The notes below the pieces were generated by a model, which worked only from the letters and a program-made list of their open reading frames with translations, did no database searches and was not told where the DNA came from. A program made the translations under genes and the position numbers. Positions 8,809-16,002 of a stretch of DNA of 21,550 bases are shown here, one piece after another. Position 1 is the first letter of the stretch; every line of letters starts with the position of its first letter. This DNA comes from Christensenella sp. UBA1685 (lineage in GTDB: Bacteria; Bacillota; Clostridia; Christensenellales; CAG-138). Location: the NCBI GenBank assembly GCA_002320595.1, contig DCKB01000048.1, positions 1 through 21,550 of the forward strand, in the 5' to 3' direction.

Positions 8809-8838
8809 TTGTGCCGCGCCGGGGAAAAGCATTATAAT
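8809..8838 (+). promoter_or_regulatory. Sigma-A-type promoter for the DnaC-like gene
   Basis: A perfect TATAAT lies at 8833-8838, with TTGTGC at 8809-8814 and a spacer of 18 bases. It starts just after the holin stop and 33 bases before the loader ATG. It separates host-type transcription from the prophage late operon. Confidence 0.65.
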
Positions 8839-8870
8839 GGCGTTGAGTGAAACGCAGCGGGAGGAAAGGC

Positions 8871-9806
8871 ATGCGCATGACACGAAGCATAGAAAGTGAA
8901 TACAGGGCGGCGCGCGCGCGGGCAATCGCCGGGGCGGAGGAACGCAGAAGCGCCGCCTATGCCGCGCTGCCCCGGCTCGCCGCAATCGACGCGGAAAAGC
9001 GCCGCCTCGCCTTTGCGCTTGGCCCCAAACTGCTTCAGGCGGAGGATCCGGCCGCACTGCGCGCGGAAACGGAACAGGCCATTGCAGCGCTTGACGCGGA
9101 AGCGCAGCGCCTGCTTGCGGACAACGGAATCGCGCCGGAATCGCTTCGGCCGCAGTTCCGCTGCGCGCAATGCGAGGACACAGGCTTTGTGGGGCCGGAG
9201 CAGCGCATGTGCGCGTGCCTGCGCAAGCGGCTGCTGCGGGAAGAATACGCTTCCTCCGGATTTGCGGCAGGCGCCTGCTTTGAACGGTTCGACACGGGCA
9301 TTTATTCGGAGGAAACGCAGCTGCGCAGGAGCGTGCGCGCAAGGGAAATCTGCGAGGAATACGCGGAAAAGCTTTCCTTCAACGGCGCAAAGGGCCTGCT
9401 GCTGATGGGCGACGTGGGCTTGGGGAAAACCTTTTTGCTGGACTGCATCGGCCAGCGCGCGCTTGGGCGGGGCTGGTCCGTTCAGAAATACACGGCCTAT
9501 AACCTGCTGGACCGCATGCTGCGCGGCATCCGCGAGCGGGACGGCGGGCTCTCGGCCGCGGGGCTTGCGACGCCGGACCTGCTTCTGATTGACGACCTTG
9601 GCACGGAGCCGTTCATCCAGAACGTGACCTATGAAGTGCTGTTTTCCGCGATCAACGAGCGGCAGAATGCAGACAAAGCTACGGTGATCGCCACAAACCT
9701 TGGCAAAGCACAGTTGCTTGACGATTACGGCGAACGCCTGTTTTCGCGCATGACCTCGCCGCGCCTGTTCAGCGTGATCGAGCTTAAGGGCAAGAGCCTG
9801 CGGTAA
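8871..9806 (+). CDS. dnaC: DnaC/DnaI-like helicase loader ATPase (primosome)
   Basis: The 311-residue AAA+ protein probably loads the replicative helicase together with DnaD. The N-terminal half is a charged helical region, then a cysteine cluster (C98-A-Q-C101, C114-A-C116, in CEDTGFVG..MCACL) that looks like a zinc site and is typical of Clostridia chromosomal loaders. Walker A is G180-D-V-G-L-G-K186-T187 (GDVGLGKT), and Walker B is LLLIDDLG at D241-D242. The sensor-1 segment TVIATNL and an arginine finger-like GERLFSRM follow. The ATG at 8871 has GGGAGG 6 bases upstream. It faces the dnaD-like gene, whereas the two usually lie in tandem. The symbol is by family, not orthology. Confidence 0.85.
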   Translation: MRMTRSIESEYRAARARAIAGAEERRSAAYAALPRLAAIDAEKRRLAFALGPKLLQAEDPAALRAETEQAIAALDAEAQRLLADNGIAPESLRPQFRCAQCEDTGFVGPEQRMCACLRKRLLREEYASSGFAAGACFERFDTGIYSEETQLRRSVRAREICEEYAEKLSFNGAKGLLLMGDVGLGKTFLLDCIGQRALGRGWSVQKYTAYNLLDRMLRGIRERDGGLSAAGLATPDLLLIDDLGTEPFIQNVTYEVLFSAINERQNADKATVIATNLGKAQLLDDYGERLFSRMTSPRLFSVIELKGKSLR

Positions 9807-10132
9807 TAAGAATAGTATTTGTTTTGTTGCTTTTGCGCCCAAATGGCGCCCGAATTTTCTAGGGCGATATCAAGCGATACGGGCAGATATAAGGGAATAT
9901 CGTGATATGCGAGGATGAAAGCATTTGTTGCGTTCGCCCTCTCGTCTGCCAAATGAGCGGGGACAGACGCACTTATCAACGGAGGGCAAAGCCCGTTCAT
10001 CTTGACCGTTGACGAGGGTGGTTGGCTGTGCTGTTTCGTACAGAGCGGGACTATGATGTGAAAATTCATATATAATTGCAATAATGTATATGTCGAGGAA
10101 GTTGAAAAATCTTTGTTTATGGAGGTTATGAG
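9807..10132. other. Intergenic gap, AT-rich toward its right end; no gene seen
   Basis: The 326 bases hold a weak hairpin right after the loader stop (GCGCC 9835-9839 with GGCGC 9845-9849), then T-poor DNA, so it is at best a weak terminator. Reading all frames gives only broken short peptides, with no start plus ribosome site. A-T content rises clearly from about 10050. A TATAAT at 10071-10076 could be the -10 of the next gene, but no matching -35 is seen. The gap may be the scar of an insertion or deletion. Confidence 0.5.
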
Positions 10133-10384
10133 GTGAATAAGAAAATAAAGGTTACTGTTGCTGAGAGCAGTTGCAGATGCGACTATTGCAAAAAAGGCGA
10201 TGTATTTGTCGTTGAGGACATATGTCCTCCGATGTGCCACGAACTTTGGAACACAATTTATCCTATGGTTTATGCGCTTCAAAACGGAGCAGAACTTGAC
10301 CATGGAAATACTAAAGCAAAATGTTTCGATGCTAAATGCCCCGACGAAGGAAGAGTTATAGTCCATGGGGAAGTAATTAATTAA
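10133..10384 (+). CDS. TIGR04076-like small cysteine-rich protein
   Basis: The 83-residue protein starts at a GTG with GGAGG 7 bases upstream. It matches the general layout of the TIGR04076 family: KIKVTVAE at the start, a Cys cluster C14, C16 and C19 (SCRCDYCKKGD), then VFVVEDICPPMCHELWNTIYPMVYALQNGAEL, and a C-terminal CPDEGRVIVHGEV. Family function is unknown; the cysteines may bind a metal or cofactor. Its base composition is much more AT-rich than the neighbours, and its codons prefer A/T ends, which suggests recent transfer. It lies alone between the convergent loader and dnaD-like genes and shares a terminator with the latter. Confidence 0.75.
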   Translation: MNKKIKVTVAESSCRCDYCKKGDVFVVEDICPPMCHELWNTIYPMVYALQNGAELDHGNTKAKCFDAKCPDEGRVIVHGEVIN

Positions 10385-10484
10385 CAAATTTCAGTTTGCT
10401 TAAGGCTTGGGACATTCCCAATAAGCAAAATATTTCTTACTGTCGCAGACAGAAACGAGCGGTTTTTACGGAAGCTTTTGTATT

Positions 10485-10527
10485 TAAAAAACCTGCGCCG
10501 GAAAGGAATCCCCCTCCGGCGCTTTTT
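10485..10527. terminator. Bidirectional intrinsic terminator
   Basis: GCGCCGGA (10495-10502) pairs with TCCGGCGC (10515-10522) around a 12-base loop. TTTTT follows on the + strand (10523-10527), and AAAAAA precedes it (about 10486-10491), giving a U-run for minus-strand transcripts. It can end both the small TIGR04076-like gene and the dnaD-like gene. Confidence 0.8.
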
Positions 10528-10544
10528 GACGTTTTGGCAGCGGA

Positions 10545-11738
10545 TCAGTCCTCCAGCAGGTCGATGCCGATTTTGGCAAGCTCCTCATCGGAATAGGCGC
10601 GCTGGTGGTGATTGTGCGCGCGTGTGCGCTTCACCTGGGCGGCGGGGGAAGCGGCCTTTTTTCGTTCAAATTCCTGTGCGGCGGCCACGGTGGCAACATT
10701 TGCGCCATACCATGCCGTCACAAGCTTTTTGATGTTTGCAAACGGCTGCGCCGCTGCACGGGATTCATCCGCCGCATATAACAACAGCTCCGCGTCCATA
10801 TGCCATTTGTCATGCCATGCGTCGATTTGCTCATGCTGTGCGAGCGTCGGCGTGCGGCGGATGCCGGCGCGTTCAAACAACATGCGCGCCAGCTCATCCG
10901 CCGCATCGCGCGCACGGCGAAGTTCGGCGGCGGCCTCCGCGGTAACGGCGCCATTGAGGCGGTACGTTTTCAGAATGGTATCAAGATAACGGAAGCTCGG
11001 CTGCGCGGCGGAGGTCATCTCAGCGCAGGCATCGAAGATCACGCTTTCGTCAAACCCCCATTCCTCCGTCCACTTCGTATAGAGGGCAAGCTCATCCTCC
11101 GTGGCGGCGCGGCTGCGCTTCCAACGCCGGAGGAGCCGCTGCGCACCCGCAGAACGCTGCGCTTCCAAGGCAAGGTAGCGCTCCGCTTCCTCCGGCGTGG
11201 CCACGCCCGCATCCGCCCAGCGCTTTGCTGTGGCATTCATCTGCCACAGCTTCGCCCTTGCGCCGCAGCGCGCGAGACAATCCTTCACGCAGAGCACAGC
11301 GGTGGCTTCCTCAAAACGGAAGGCTTCGATCCAATCATAAATTTCAGAAAGCTCATGGCCGGAAAACACGCGCGTGCCGGCCACATCCTGCAAAGCGGCC
11401 ACAAGCGAAGCATATTTGCGCGGCGCATCCCCAGCGGCAAGCCCGGAGGAAGCGCCCGCCGGGAGGTATTCCACAGTGAGCGGCGCGTCTGAAACGATGC
11501 GCACAAGCCCAGCGGCCTGCCAATAGGCAAACGCGCGCGCAAGCTCTGCTTCGCTCACGCCGAGCACGCCCGAAACATCGAGCCCGGCGACCTCCGCACC
11601 GGGCGCGCCGGTTTGCATCAGGCCAAGCAGATACGCCTTTGTGAAGCCTTCGGGCGCTTTGGGCATATATTCAAGCAAAAAAACATTGCTGACCGCTGTT
11701 ACATCCAGCAGCGGGTTGCGCTTAAGAAAAACGGGCAT
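10545..11738 (-). CDS. dnaD: DnaD-family replication initiation protein
   Basis: The 397-residue protein is a primosome component that acts with the helicase loader at origins or restart sites. The N-terminal 95 residues (MPVFLKRNPLLDVTAVSNVFLLEYMPKA, then GVSEAELARAFAYWQAAGLV) form a winged-helix-like unit. Two DnaD-type units follow. One is centred on WGFDESVIFDACAEM with YLDTILKTYRLNG; the second is near residues 300-350, with PFANIKKLVTAWYGANV. The end is AYSDEELAKIGIDLLED, a hallmark of Clostridia DnaD proteins. The ATG at 11738 has GGAGGT 5 bases upstream; an in-frame TTG at 11750 lies inside that site and is rejected. The symbol is by family. Confidence 0.85.
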   Translation of the reverse strand: MPVFLKRNPLLDVTAVSNVFLLEYMPKAPEGFTKAYLLGLMQTGAPGAEVAGLDVSGVLGVSEAELARAFAYWQAAGLVRIVSDAPLTVEYLPAGASSGLAAGDAPRKYASLVAALQDVAGTRVFSGHELSEIYDWIEAFRFEEATAVLCVKDCLARCGARAKLWQMNATAKRWADAGVATPEEAERYLALEAQRSAGAQRLLRRWKRSRAATEDELALYTKWTEEWGFDESVIFDACAEMTSAAQPSFRYLDTILKTYRLNGAVTAEAAAELRRARDAADELARMLFERAGIRRTPTLAQHEQIDAWHDKWHMDAELLLYAADESRAAAQPFANIKKLVTAWYGANVATVAAAQEFERKKAASPAAQVKRTRAHNHHQRAYSDEELAKIGIDLLED

Positions 11739-11796
11739 GGACACCTCCAAAAAACTGACAAGTTACCTCCGCGGCAAGCAGCCGCCGTCCGTTTCA

Positions 11797-11825
11797 ATTA
11801 TAAGCCGCAACCGCCCGCTGCGCAA
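11797..11825 (-). promoter_or_regulatory. Promoter for the dnaD-like gene
   Basis: On the minus strand TTGCGC (11820-11825) and TATAAT (11797-11802) are separated by exactly 17 bases. The site lies 59 bases before the start codon and diverges from the promoter of the M1-type peptidase. Confidence 0.7.
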
Positions 11826-11851
11826 CGCAATAAAAGTTTACGGTTGCGGAT

Positions 11852-11881
11852 TTGGCCGTATGCTCCCATCCATGCTATAAT
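11852..11881 (+). promoter_or_regulatory. Promoter for the secreted M1-like peptidase
   Basis: TTGGCC (11852-11857) and a perfect TATAAT (11876-11881) have an 18-base spacer. The -10 ends only 6 bases before the ATG at 11888, so transcription should begin at or beside the start codon, giving a leaderless or near-leaderless mRNA. Confidence 0.65.
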
Positions 11882-11887
11882 ACATTT

Positions 11888-13423
11888 ATGAATATGAAAA
11901 AGCTATTGCAGTGGAAATATCTGTTTTTGACTGCGGCGGCGCTGGGGATGACAGCGGCGCTGGCCGCACTGCCCTTAAACGGGAATGGAACGCGGGCTGA
12001 ACCCGCCAAAACGCCCAACCCCTGGAGCGAGCTGCCGGAAGAAACGCCGCCGGAACCTACGCCAGAGCCGGATTGGGCGCCCACGCCCCCAGCGGATGCG
12101 CAGGCCGCGCGCACGGGAAACCTGTACGAGGCGGCGCTTTCCGTTGATCCGCGCACAGCCGGGATATACGGCAAACTGCGCCTGACCTATGTGAACACAT
12201 CTTCGGATGTGCTGTATGCCGTGAAGCTGCGCCTGCATGCAAACGATGTTTCACCCGGGTGCCTTACGCTTGAAACGGTGGCGGTAAACGGCGAGCGGGC
12301 CTATTACGAGCTTTCCGGCGAGGCCGGGAGCATCCTTACCGTGCCTTTGCCGCTGGAAATCGCCCCGGGCGGGAGCGCGGAGCTGTACCTCGGCTTTCGT
12401 ATTGCCGCGCCAAAAACGGGAAGCCGCTTCGGCACGAACGAGACGGGGCTCATGCTCGGCAACTTCCTGCCGATTGCCGCCGTATATGAAAACGGCGCAT
12501 GGCGAACGGATCCTTACACCGGAGAGGGCGATGCGTTTTACAGCGAAACGGCGGATTACCGCGTGGTTGTGACGTTCCCCAAAACGCATGCGCTTGCTTA
12601 CACGGGCACTCTGGTTGAAAAAAAAGAAAACTATTATGAAAACACATACTACATTGCGGCGCCCCGGGTGCGGGACTTTGCGCTTGCCCTCGTCGCGGAC
12701 GGCGTGACGAGAACGGAGGGAACGGCAACTGCGCGCGCGACTGTACGGGGGATTGCTGCAACCGAGGGCGCTGCACAGTTCAGCGCAGAGGCGGCTACCT
12801 ATGCGCTGGATTTTTACAGCCGCAAGATTGGCCTTTATCCGTATACGGAACTGTTCGTGGTGCCGTTTGACCAGACGGGCGGCATGGAATACCCGGGCCT
12901 TGTGATGATTTCATCCCGCTACCTGCGCTCTAATAACCGTGCGGAAATGGGCGAACTTGTGATCGCGCATGAGGTAGCCCACCAGTGGTTTTACGCCCTT
13001 GTGGGGAGCGATCAGATCAGAGCGCCCTGGCTGGATGAATCGCTTGTAGAATTTTTGGCTTTCCGCTGTTATGCGGAAAAGAACGGCGAACAGGCGGCGG
13101 AAAAGCTTTGGAACGAGCGCTTCGCGGAGTATGGCGCAACGGAACGCACGACGCGGCTGGACGATTCGCTTTATGCATTCGGGGGCGGAGAATACTTCAT
13201 GACCGTTTACGCACACGGCGCGGCGCTGTACCGTGCGCTTTGGGAGGAGCTTGGGGATGAAGCGTTCTTTGGAGCGCTGCGCATCTACTTCGACGCAAAC
13301 AGCTTTAAAAACGCAACTGAGAAAGATCTGCTTGCCGCATTTGAGGAAGCGACGGGCCGGGATCTTTCCGCATGGTTTGAAACGCGCATGGCGGCAGATT
13401 ACAGCTTCGCAGCCGCGAAATGA
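11888..13423 (+). CDS. Secreted or membrane-anchored M1-family metallopeptidase
   Basis: The 511-residue protein has a basic start and hydrophobic segment (KKLLQWKYLFLTAAALGMTAALAALPL, residues 4-30), so it is exported or anchored; a Pro/Glu-rich linker (about 40-70) follows. A beta-rich N-terminal domain leads to the gluzincin core. GGMEYPG at residues 331-337 replaces the usual GAMEN exopeptidase loop. The zinc motif is H361-E362-V-A-H365, with E384 in WLDESLVEF 18 residues later. It is shorter than classical M1 aminopeptidases, lacking a full C-terminal domain, as in Clostridia surface M1 proteins. ATG 11888 (or 11894) has no Shine-Dalgarno sequence. Trimming of external peptides is likely. 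Confidence 0.85.
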   Translation: MNMKKLLQWKYLFLTAAALGMTAALAALPLNGNGTRAEPAKTPNPWSELPEETPPEPTPEPDWAPTPPADAQAARTGNLYEAALSVDPRTAGIYGKLRLTYVNTSSDVLYAVKLRLHANDVSPGCLTLETVAVNGERAYYELSGEAGSILTVPLPLEIAPGGSAELYLGFRIAAPKTGSRFGTNETGLMLGNFLPIAAVYENGAWRTDPYTGEGDAFYSETADYRVVVTFPKTHALAYTGTLVEKKENYYENTYYIAAPRVRDFALALVADGVTRTEGTATARATVRGIAATEGAAQFSAEAATYALDFYSRKIGLYPYTELFVVPFDQTGGMEYPGLVMISSRYLRSNNRAEMGELVIAHEVAHQWFYALVGSDQIRAPWLDESLVEFLAFRCYAEKNGEQAAEKLWNERFAEYGATERTTRLDDSLYAFGGGEYFMTVYAHGAALYRALWEELGDEAFFGALRIYFDANSFKNATEKDLLAAFEEATGRDLSAWFETRMAADYSFAAAK

Positions 13424-13556
13424 TGCTGGGAGTATTCAAAACCGGCTATTTGGGTATACCGATTATAGCCGCCGCATGGTAGAATAAGACAATAAAGACT
13501 GCAAACGGCGCCTCGGACCAAGGCGGACACAAATAAATTTACAGGGAGGTTGGAGT
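13424..13556 (+). other. Gap between the M1-like peptidase and degV; weak promoter only
   Basis: No gene is seen. A TAGAAT at 13480-13485 could be a -10, but no good -35 lies 16-18 bases before it. A short hairpin CGCCT/AGGCG lies at about 13508-13524. The gap ends with AGGGAGGT, the ribosome site of the degV-like gene. Confidence 0.4.
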
Positions 13557-14444
13557 ATGAACGATTTTGTGTTGAGCTGCTGCTCAACGGCAGACCTTTC
13601 AAAGGAACATTTTGAAGACAGGAACATCCATTACATTTGCTTTCACTTTTATCTGGACGGCAAGGAATACAGCGACGATTTGGGGCAGTCCATCTCCTTC
13701 GACGATTTCTACCGCGCCATGATAAACGGGGCGGAGACGAAAACCTCCCAGGTAAACACGGAGGAGTTCGTGGAATACTTCACGCCATTCCTTGCGGCGG
13801 GGAAGGACGTCCTGCATGTGAGCCTTTCCTCCGGTATTTCCGGCGTATACAACGCAGCCAAAGCAGCCGCGGAGGAACTTTCGCAGAAATACCCGGAACG
13901 CAAGATTCGCGTTGTGGACTCGCTCGGCGCATCCTCCGGCTATGGGCTGATTATGGACAAACTGGCTGACCTCAGGGATTCCGGCATGTCCGTGGATGAG
14001 GTGTATGCCTGGGCGGAGGAACATAAGCTTGAACTGCACCACTGGTTTATTTCCACGGATCTGACGTTTTACATCAAGGGCGGCCGCATCAGCAAAACGG
14101 CAGGCTTTTTCGGCTCCATGCTCGGCATCTGCCCGCTTTTGAACATGGATAACCTCGGCCGGCTGATCCCGCGCGAAAAGGTGCGCACCAAGAAGCGCGT
14201 GCTGCAAAAACAAGTGGAGCGCATGGCGGAAAACGCGGAGGGCGGGCTTGCCTATTCCGGCAAGTGCTACATCTCCCAATCCTATTGCTACGAGGATGCG
14301 CGCTATGTTGCGGATCTTGTGGAGGAGCGCTTCCCGAACTTGAGCGGCAAGGTTGAAATCAACAGCGTCGGCACGACCATCGGAAGCCACACTGGCCCCG
14401 GCACCGTGGCGCTGTTCTTCTGGGGAAAGAAGCGTGCGGATTAA
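13557..14444 (+). CDS. DegV family lipid-binding protein
   Basis: The 295-residue protein is of the DegV/FakB type, which binds a fatty acid and, in known relatives, presents it to a kinase for phospholipid synthesis; whether this copy does so is unproven. Family landmarks are visible: LSCCSTADLSKEHF near the start, KTSQVNTEEF (fatty-acid carboxylate site), SLSSGISGVYNAAK, VDSLGASSGYG, the GGRISKTAGFFGSMLGICPLL region, and IGSHTGPGTVALFF at the end. Length is normal for the family. The ATG at 13557 has AGGGAGGT 6-7 bases upstream. A structured repeat begins about 10 bases after the stop. Confidence 0.9.
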   Translation: MNDFVLSCCSTADLSKEHFEDRNIHYICFHFYLDGKEYSDDLGQSISFDDFYRAMINGAETKTSQVNTEEFVEYFTPFLAAGKDVLHVSLSSGISGVYNAAKAAAEELSQKYPERKIRVVDSLGASSGYGLIMDKLADLRDSGMSVDEVYAWAEEHKLELHHWFISTDLTFYIKGGRISKTAGFFGSMLGICPLLNMDNLGRLIPREKVRTKKRVLQKQVERMAENAEGGLAYSGKCYISQSYCYEDARYVADLVEERFPNLSGKVEINSVGTTIGSHTGPGTVALFFWGKKRAD

Positions 14445-14453
14445 AGACTAAAA

Positions 14454-14712
14454 CAGCGCAGAGGCGCTGCAGGCCGGCGGCCTGCCGCCGGCTTGGCTTT
14501 TGCGGCGTTTCCCTCTCGCTTCACTCCCGGGCGGGAAACGCCGACAGGAACGAAACCCTTCGGGTTTCGTCCGTTCTGACGTACACCCCGTCAGAGCCGG
14601 AAAGAAACCGCAGCCAAACGCCCACCTTGCAAAAACAGGTGAAGGCTGCAAGCCTTCTTGTCCCCGCCAAAAAGGCAGGTGAAGGGCGCAGCCCTTCTAA
14701 AAACAAGTCCCC
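14454..14712 (+). repeat. Multi-hairpin intergenic element, copy B, with a tandem hairpin array (degV/mntP junction)
   Basis: In order: CAGCGC 14454-14459 with 14464-14469; H0 GCCGGCGG 14473-14480 with 14485-14492; H1 CGGCGTTTCCC 14503-14513 with 14533-14543, 19-base loop; H2 ACGAAACCC 14550-14558 with 14562-14570, closing a UUCG-type loop; H3 TCTGACG 14575-14581 with 14589-14595, 7-base loop. Then two tandem units (14636-14665 and 14676-14712) each read CAGGTGAAGG, stem, GCA, stem, CCTTCT, then GTCCCC. The gap lies between convergent degV and mntP, so it may end both transcripts. Copy A at 1921 shares H0 to H3. There is no ORF. Confidence 0.7.
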
Positions 14713-14731
14713 TTATGGGCCTTTGCGCTCC

Positions 14732-15292
14732 TTACCCAAGCACGCCCAAATGTTCCAGCAGGATTTTTGCGCCCATCAGGATGAGCACGATCCCGCCGAA
14801 AAGCTCTGCGCGGGACTTATATTTTGCGCCGAACACGTTGCCGAGCTTCACGCCGAGGCAGGAAAGAGCAAAGGTAATTACGCCGATGAAAGCCACGGCG
14901 GGAGCGATCTGCACCTGCAAAAACGCGAACGTAACGCCCACGGCAAGCGCATCGATGCTGGTGGCGACGGCAAGCGGGAGCATGGCCTTCGGGCCGAAAG
15001 AATCGTTGAGCTCCTCGCTTTCAGAGCGGGATTCGCGGATCATGTTCGCGCCGATGAGCCCGAGCAGCGCAAAGGCGATCCAGTGATCCACGGATTGAAT
15101 CAGCGACTCAAACTGTGTGCCGAGGAAGTAGCCGAGGAGCGGCATCAGCGCCTGAAACCCGCCGAAGTACAGCCCTGCCGTGAGCGCATGCCCCGGCGAA
15201 ACCTTCCGCACCGAAAGCCCTTTGCAGACCGCCACTGCGAACGCGTCCATGGACAAGCCCACGGCGATGATGAAAAGCTCCCATATCTGCAT
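14732..15292 (-). CDS. mntP: Manganese efflux pump MntP
   Basis: The 186-residue membrane protein exports Mn2+ from the cytoplasm. It has the two inverted halves of the family, each with the conserved Asp pattern: GLSMDAFAVAV near residue 14 and ATSIDALAVGVTF in the second half. Hydrophobic segments (about six) cover most of the chain, and length is the family norm. The ATG at 15292 has GGAGGA 9 bases upstream; a longer in-frame start at 15382 would run through the riboswitch terminator and is rejected. Control by the upstream yybP-ykoY riboswitch strongly supports the call. It faces degV across the structured repeat. Confidence 0.95.
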   Translation of the reverse strand: MQIWELFIIAVGLSMDAFAVAVCKGLSVRKVSPGHALTAGLYFGGFQALMPLLGYFLGTQFESLIQSVDHWIAFALLGLIGANMIRESRSESEELNDSFGPKAMLPLAVATSIDALAVGVTFAFLQVQIAPAVAFIGVITFALSCLGVKLGNVFGAKYKSRAELFGGIVLILMGAKILLEHLGVLG

Positions 15293-15332
15293 GCCTTTGT
15301 TCCTCCAATTGTGCCGATTTAAATATATGAGC

Positions 15333-15372
15333 AAAAAAAGAGACCTATCTGCCGTTTGAACAGATAAGTCTC
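15333..15372 (-). terminator. Riboswitch-controlled intrinsic terminator of mntP
   Basis: On the minus strand GAGAC plus TATCTG pair with CAGATA plus GTCTC (15361-15372 with 15340-15351, one internal mismatch), followed by seven Us (15333-15339). The 5' arm contains the CTTAT that forms the aptamer's P1 stem, so terminator and aptamer exclude each other. Confidence 0.85.
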
Positions 15373-15454
15373 GCCATTTCATGCCAAGCCGGGAAGCAGC
15401 GCTTCCAGTGTGTCGACTTTGCCGCGCAGCGTGCCGCGCCGGCTACTCCCTTAT
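15364..15454 (-). ncRNA. yybP-ykoY manganese riboswitch aptamer
   Basis: Read on the minus strand, the element starts with the P1 arm ATAAG (15450-15454), then the family core GGGAGTAGCC. A GC-rich P2 hairpin follows, then a CGACA segment and a further hairpin. It ends with ATGAAATGGCGAGACTTAT, where GGCGAGA is the second core strand and CTTAT (15364-15368) closes P1. This is the recognised Mn2+-sensing yybP-ykoY motif. Mn2+ binding should hold P1 closed, block the terminator at 15333-15372, and so turn mntP on. Confidence 0.9.
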
Positions 15455-15463
15455 TGTACAAGT

Positions 15464-15492
15464 ATCGTACCATGCGGCGGAGCGTCTGTCAA
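15464..15492 (-). promoter_or_regulatory. Strong promoter for the mntP riboswitch transcript
   Basis: On the minus strand a perfect TTGACA (15487-15492) and TACGAT (15464-15469) are separated by exactly 17 bases. It lies directly downstream of the stop codon of the second lipoprotein gene, so mntP has its own transcript. The start would fall just before the aptamer. Confidence 0.85.
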
Positions 15493-15494
15493 GC

Positions 15495-15947
15495 TCAGGC
15501 GGAAAGCTCGAAGTTCAGATGCCCGTCATGCTCGATCACGAGCGCGCCGTCCGCGTCGTTAAAAATGCGGAGCAAGGCGTTCTTCCCTTCAGAAAGATCC
15601 AGCGTGAATTCCGCCTCGGCAAGCGGATCCCCCATCTCCTGCCCTGTGCCCGCATAAATGCGCACCGTTATGGGGAGGGAAGCAGATTCCGCAACGGAAA
15701 AGCTGAAGGTTTCCCCGGCAAGAAACGGTGTACCGTCCGCGTACTGCACGGTTTCGTTCGCAGCGCCGCCTTCCTGGCCGATTGAAACGGAGCGCACCGC
15801 ATCGGTACTGTCAAATACGATATAGAGGTTTGCGTCCGGGTCAGGCGCATTGACCCGTTTGCCGCAGCCGCAAGCAAGGCAGGCGGTAAGGCAGAGCACG
15901 AGCAGCAAACGCGCATGCCGCCGTTTAGGTGTGATGGTAAGCTTCAT
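15495..15947 (-). CDS. Predicted lipoprotein, beta-rich, unknown function
   Basis: The 150-residue protein has a lipoprotein leader: basic start (KLTITPKRRHAR), hydrophobic LLLVLCLTACLAC, and then Cys, where LTAC (or the following CGC) can serve as the lipobox. The mature part has short beta-strand units (NLYIVFDSTDAVRSVSIGQEG, FSFSVAE, ITVRIYAGTG, FTLDLSEGKNALLRIFND, LVIEHDGHLNFEL) and looks like one small beta-sandwich. No family is recognised. The ATG at 15947 has AAGGAG upstream. The leader is nearly the same as that of the preceding gene (about 81% identical bases over 86), while the mature parts differ completely. It is probably the last gene of the operon. Confidence 0.7.
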   Translation of the reverse strand: MKLTITPKRRHARLLLVLCLTACLACGCGKRVNAPDPDANLYIVFDSTDAVRSVSIGQEGGAANETVQYADGTPFLAGETFSFSVAESASLPITVRIYAGTGQEMGDPLAEAEFTLDLSEGKNALLRIFNDADGALVIEHDGHLNFELSA

Positions 15948-16002
15948 GGATGGAACTCCTTTCTGTGATTCAGGATGGATGAAAAGAAAACCCACAGGTC
16001 AA

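Noticed and set aside
9725..10387. Minus-strand ORF (220 codons) across the AT-rich island
   Set aside because: It covers the TIGR04076-like gene in antisense and has no ribosome site. The product has no recognisable pattern.
14627..15322. Plus-strand ORF (231 codons) opposite mntP
   Set aside because: It runs through the hairpin repeat and the antisense of mntP. It is charged low complexity with no start signal.
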